From: Spirochaeta sp.
GTDB lineage: Bacteria > Spirochaetota > Spirochaetia > DSM-27196 > Alkalispirochaetaceae
Direction: 5' to 3'
Assembly: GCA_027859055.1 (NCBI GenBank)
Contig: JAQIBO010000142.1
Span: 1 to 6,878 of the forward strand
Length of the DNA: 6,878 nt
This document shows positions 5,966 through 6,878 of this stretch, one piece after another; the stretch's first letter is position 1; each line of letters starts with the position of its first letter. The notes under the pieces are model-generated. The model saw only the letters and a program-made list of their open reading frames with translations. It was not told the origin of the DNA and did not search any database. The position numbers were made by a program, and so were the translations under genes.

Positions 5966-6696
5966 GTAGCACCTTTCAAGAGCTCGGGTACCAGTCAACA
6001 CCGCTGGGTGATCTCTCATTGCGCCGCCGCCGTATTCCATCCCTCGACACCGACGTTCTGGAGGTGAAACTCGGGGACGACTACCTCATGTCCAGCATGT
6101 TCACCGAATCGGAACGGGAACTGGGCCGCCTGGGCGTAGCGGGCCTCGACGCCGCCGCCCTGCCGGCCGGTGGTGCCGACGTGATCGTCGGGGGGCTTGG
6201 TCTGGGTTACACCGCTGCGGAGGTGCTCAAGCACACCACGGTGGGGTCCCTCACCGTGGTGGAACTGTTTGATGCGGTCATCCAGTGGCATTCCGACGGC
6301 CGCATACCGACGACCCCGTCACTGATTGACGACCCGCGGTGTCGCCTGCTTCAGGGAGATTTCTTCGAACTTGCCCTTTCGGACGCCGGATTTGATCCCG
6401 ACTCAGCCCACCGACAGTACGACGCAATCCTCGTGGATATCGACCATACCCCGGAACTTGTGCTGGACCCGCACAACGCCCGCTTTTATACCGCTGAAGG
6501 GCTTGCGTCGGTTGCCGCACACCTTCGCCCGGAGGGTGTTTTTGGACTCTGGTCTGACCATCCCCCGGATTACGAGATCCAGGAGCTTCTTGCCGACGTA
6601 TTCGGAACCGCCCGGGGGCACGCCGTCGCACTGGAAAATCCGTTTGGTAATGAGACGTACATCCAGTCGGTGTATATCGCGAAAAAGACGATCTGA
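5962..6696 (+). CDS. Spermidine-synthase-like protein with class I SAM-methyltransferase fold
   Basis: 244 residues. The central part matches the Rossmann-like fold shared by methyltransferases and spermidine synthases. It has a glycine-rich nucleotide loop VIVGGLGLGYTAAEVL (74-89), an acidic residue ending strand two (VVELFDAVIQWH, Glu101), LLQGDFFEL (129-137, Asp133 in the adenine-contact position) and YDAILVDIDHTPE (153-165), followed by FYTAEGLASVAAHLRPEGVFGLWS. The order and the 'VVE...W' element favour the spermidine-synthase branch. However, the synthase active-site DSSDP-type motif is DIDH here, and the N-terminal 70 residues (including LMSSMFTESERELGRLGV) only loosely resemble its substrate-binding hairpin. 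It may therefore be an aminopropyltransferase relative with another substrate or an outright methyltransferase. The start ATG 5962 overlaps the upstream stop (ATGA) and has no RBS of its own, so it relies on coupling. It ends 28 bases from the convergent gene. Confidence 0.85.
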   Translation: MSSTFQELGYQSTPLGDLSLRRRRIPSLDTDVLEVKLGDDYLMSSMFTESERELGRLGVAGLDAAALPAGGADVIVGGLGLGYTAAEVLKHTTVGSLTVVELFDAVIQWHSDGRIPTTPSLIDDPRCRLLQGDFFELALSDAGFDPDSAHRQYDAILVDIDHTPELVLDPHNARFYTAEGLASVAAHLRPEGVFGLWSDHPPDYEIQELLADVFGTARGHAVALENPFGNETYIQSVYIAKKTI

Positions 6697-6724
6697 GTAA
6701 GAACCGGGCGGCGAGGCGTGGTGG

Positions 6725-6878
6725 TTACGGCGCGCGCCGGAGGGCGCTGAGGATCCAGTCGGACACAAAGGAGACGCCCTCTTTTACCAGGTCAAACTCG
6801 GCGTCGGAAATGCACCAGTCAAGAAAAACGGACCGAACAGAGCGGTTGAACAGAAGCGCCAATTGCTCCGCCACCAAG
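6725..6878 (-). CDS. C-terminal 50 residues of a probable TetR-type regulator (runs off right edge)
   Basis: On the minus strand a frame enters at the right edge and ends at TAA 6727-6725. The visible 50 residues are helical, with elements such as LVAEQLALLFNRSVRSVFLDW, split here as LVAEQLALLF and SVRSVFLDWCI, followed by EFDLVKEGVSFVSDWILSAL. The pattern of an 'LxxWC' helix, a short acidic turn and a final amphipathic helix is like the ligand-domain tail of TetR/AcrR repressors. The DNA-binding domain lies outside the window, so the family call is tentative. It converges on the methyltransferase-fold gene. A different helical protein is possible. Confidence 0.5.
   Translation of the reverse strand, partial: LVAEQLALLFNRSVRSVFLDWCISDAEFDLVKEGVSFVSDWILSALRRAP
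6728..6739. repeat. 12-bp GC-only palindrome at the convergent gene junction
   Basis: CGGCGCGCGCCG is perfectly self-complementary and lies in the last codons of the right-edge gene, 31 bases after the stop of the upstream plus-strand gene. There is no T-run next to it, so it is not a standard terminator, though it could form a short hairpin in either transcript. Confidence 0.6.

Noticed and set aside
6740..6785. Possible terminator: GAGGGCG (6740-6746) and CGCCCTC (6775-6781) followed by TTTT
   Set aside because: The 7-bp stem has a 28-base loop, the T-run is only four bases, and the element lies within the convergent coding region. Termination of the plus-strand transcript here is possible but not supported.

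Overview
The window is an ordinary-looking, gene-dense bacterial chromosomal segment of moderately high GC, with short intergenic gaps, mixed ATG/GTG/TTG starts and clear GGAGG-type ribosome binding sites. No rRNA, tRNA, CRISPR array, insertion sequence or phage gene is visible. A PE-rich lipoprotein followed by an exported HEAT-like protein, a FAH-family enzyme and a divergent thymidine-kinase-like protein gives me the impression of a free-living spirochaete. That is an impression from gene style, not a demonstrated assignment.

Layout. Positions 1-1512 (minus strand) hold the first 504 residues of a large protein I do not recognise; it runs off the left edge. An 88-base divergent intergenic region (1513-1600) carries back-to-back promoter candidates. 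To the right is a compact plus-strand series: a lipoprotein with a proline/glutamate repeat (1601-2233), an exported HEAT-like protein (2264-2968), a fumarylacetoacetate-hydrolase-family enzyme starting at TTG directly after the previous stop (2969-3679), a thymidine-kinase-like protein with long extensions at both ends (3679-4845), and a YhhQ-type queuosine-precursor transporter (4833-5537). After an 86-base gap come a small unknown protein (5624-5965) and a spermidine-synthase-like class I methyltransferase-fold protein (5962-6696), which overlap by ATGA. A convergent minus-strand gene enters from the right edge; only its last 50 residues are present and they resemble the tail of a TetR-type regulator.

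How they may work together. The 30, 0, -1 and -13 base spacings from the lipoprotein to the transporter suggest one transcription unit with translational coupling in its second half. The most suggestive pairing is the divergent nucleoside-kinase-like protein coupled to a transporter of deazapurine precursors, which raises the possibility of a nucleoside or base salvage role. The envelope genes (lipoprotein, HEAT-like protein) have no obvious functional link to the enzymes downstream.

The main points for a second look are the remodelled zinc site and extra domains of the kinase-like protein, its perfect 15-bp in-frame duplication, the five-copy 18-bp repeat in the lipoprotein, the apparently leaderless lipoprotein transcript, and the non-canonical active-site motif of the spermidine-synthase-like protein. 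I see no clear evidence of a wholly new system in this window.
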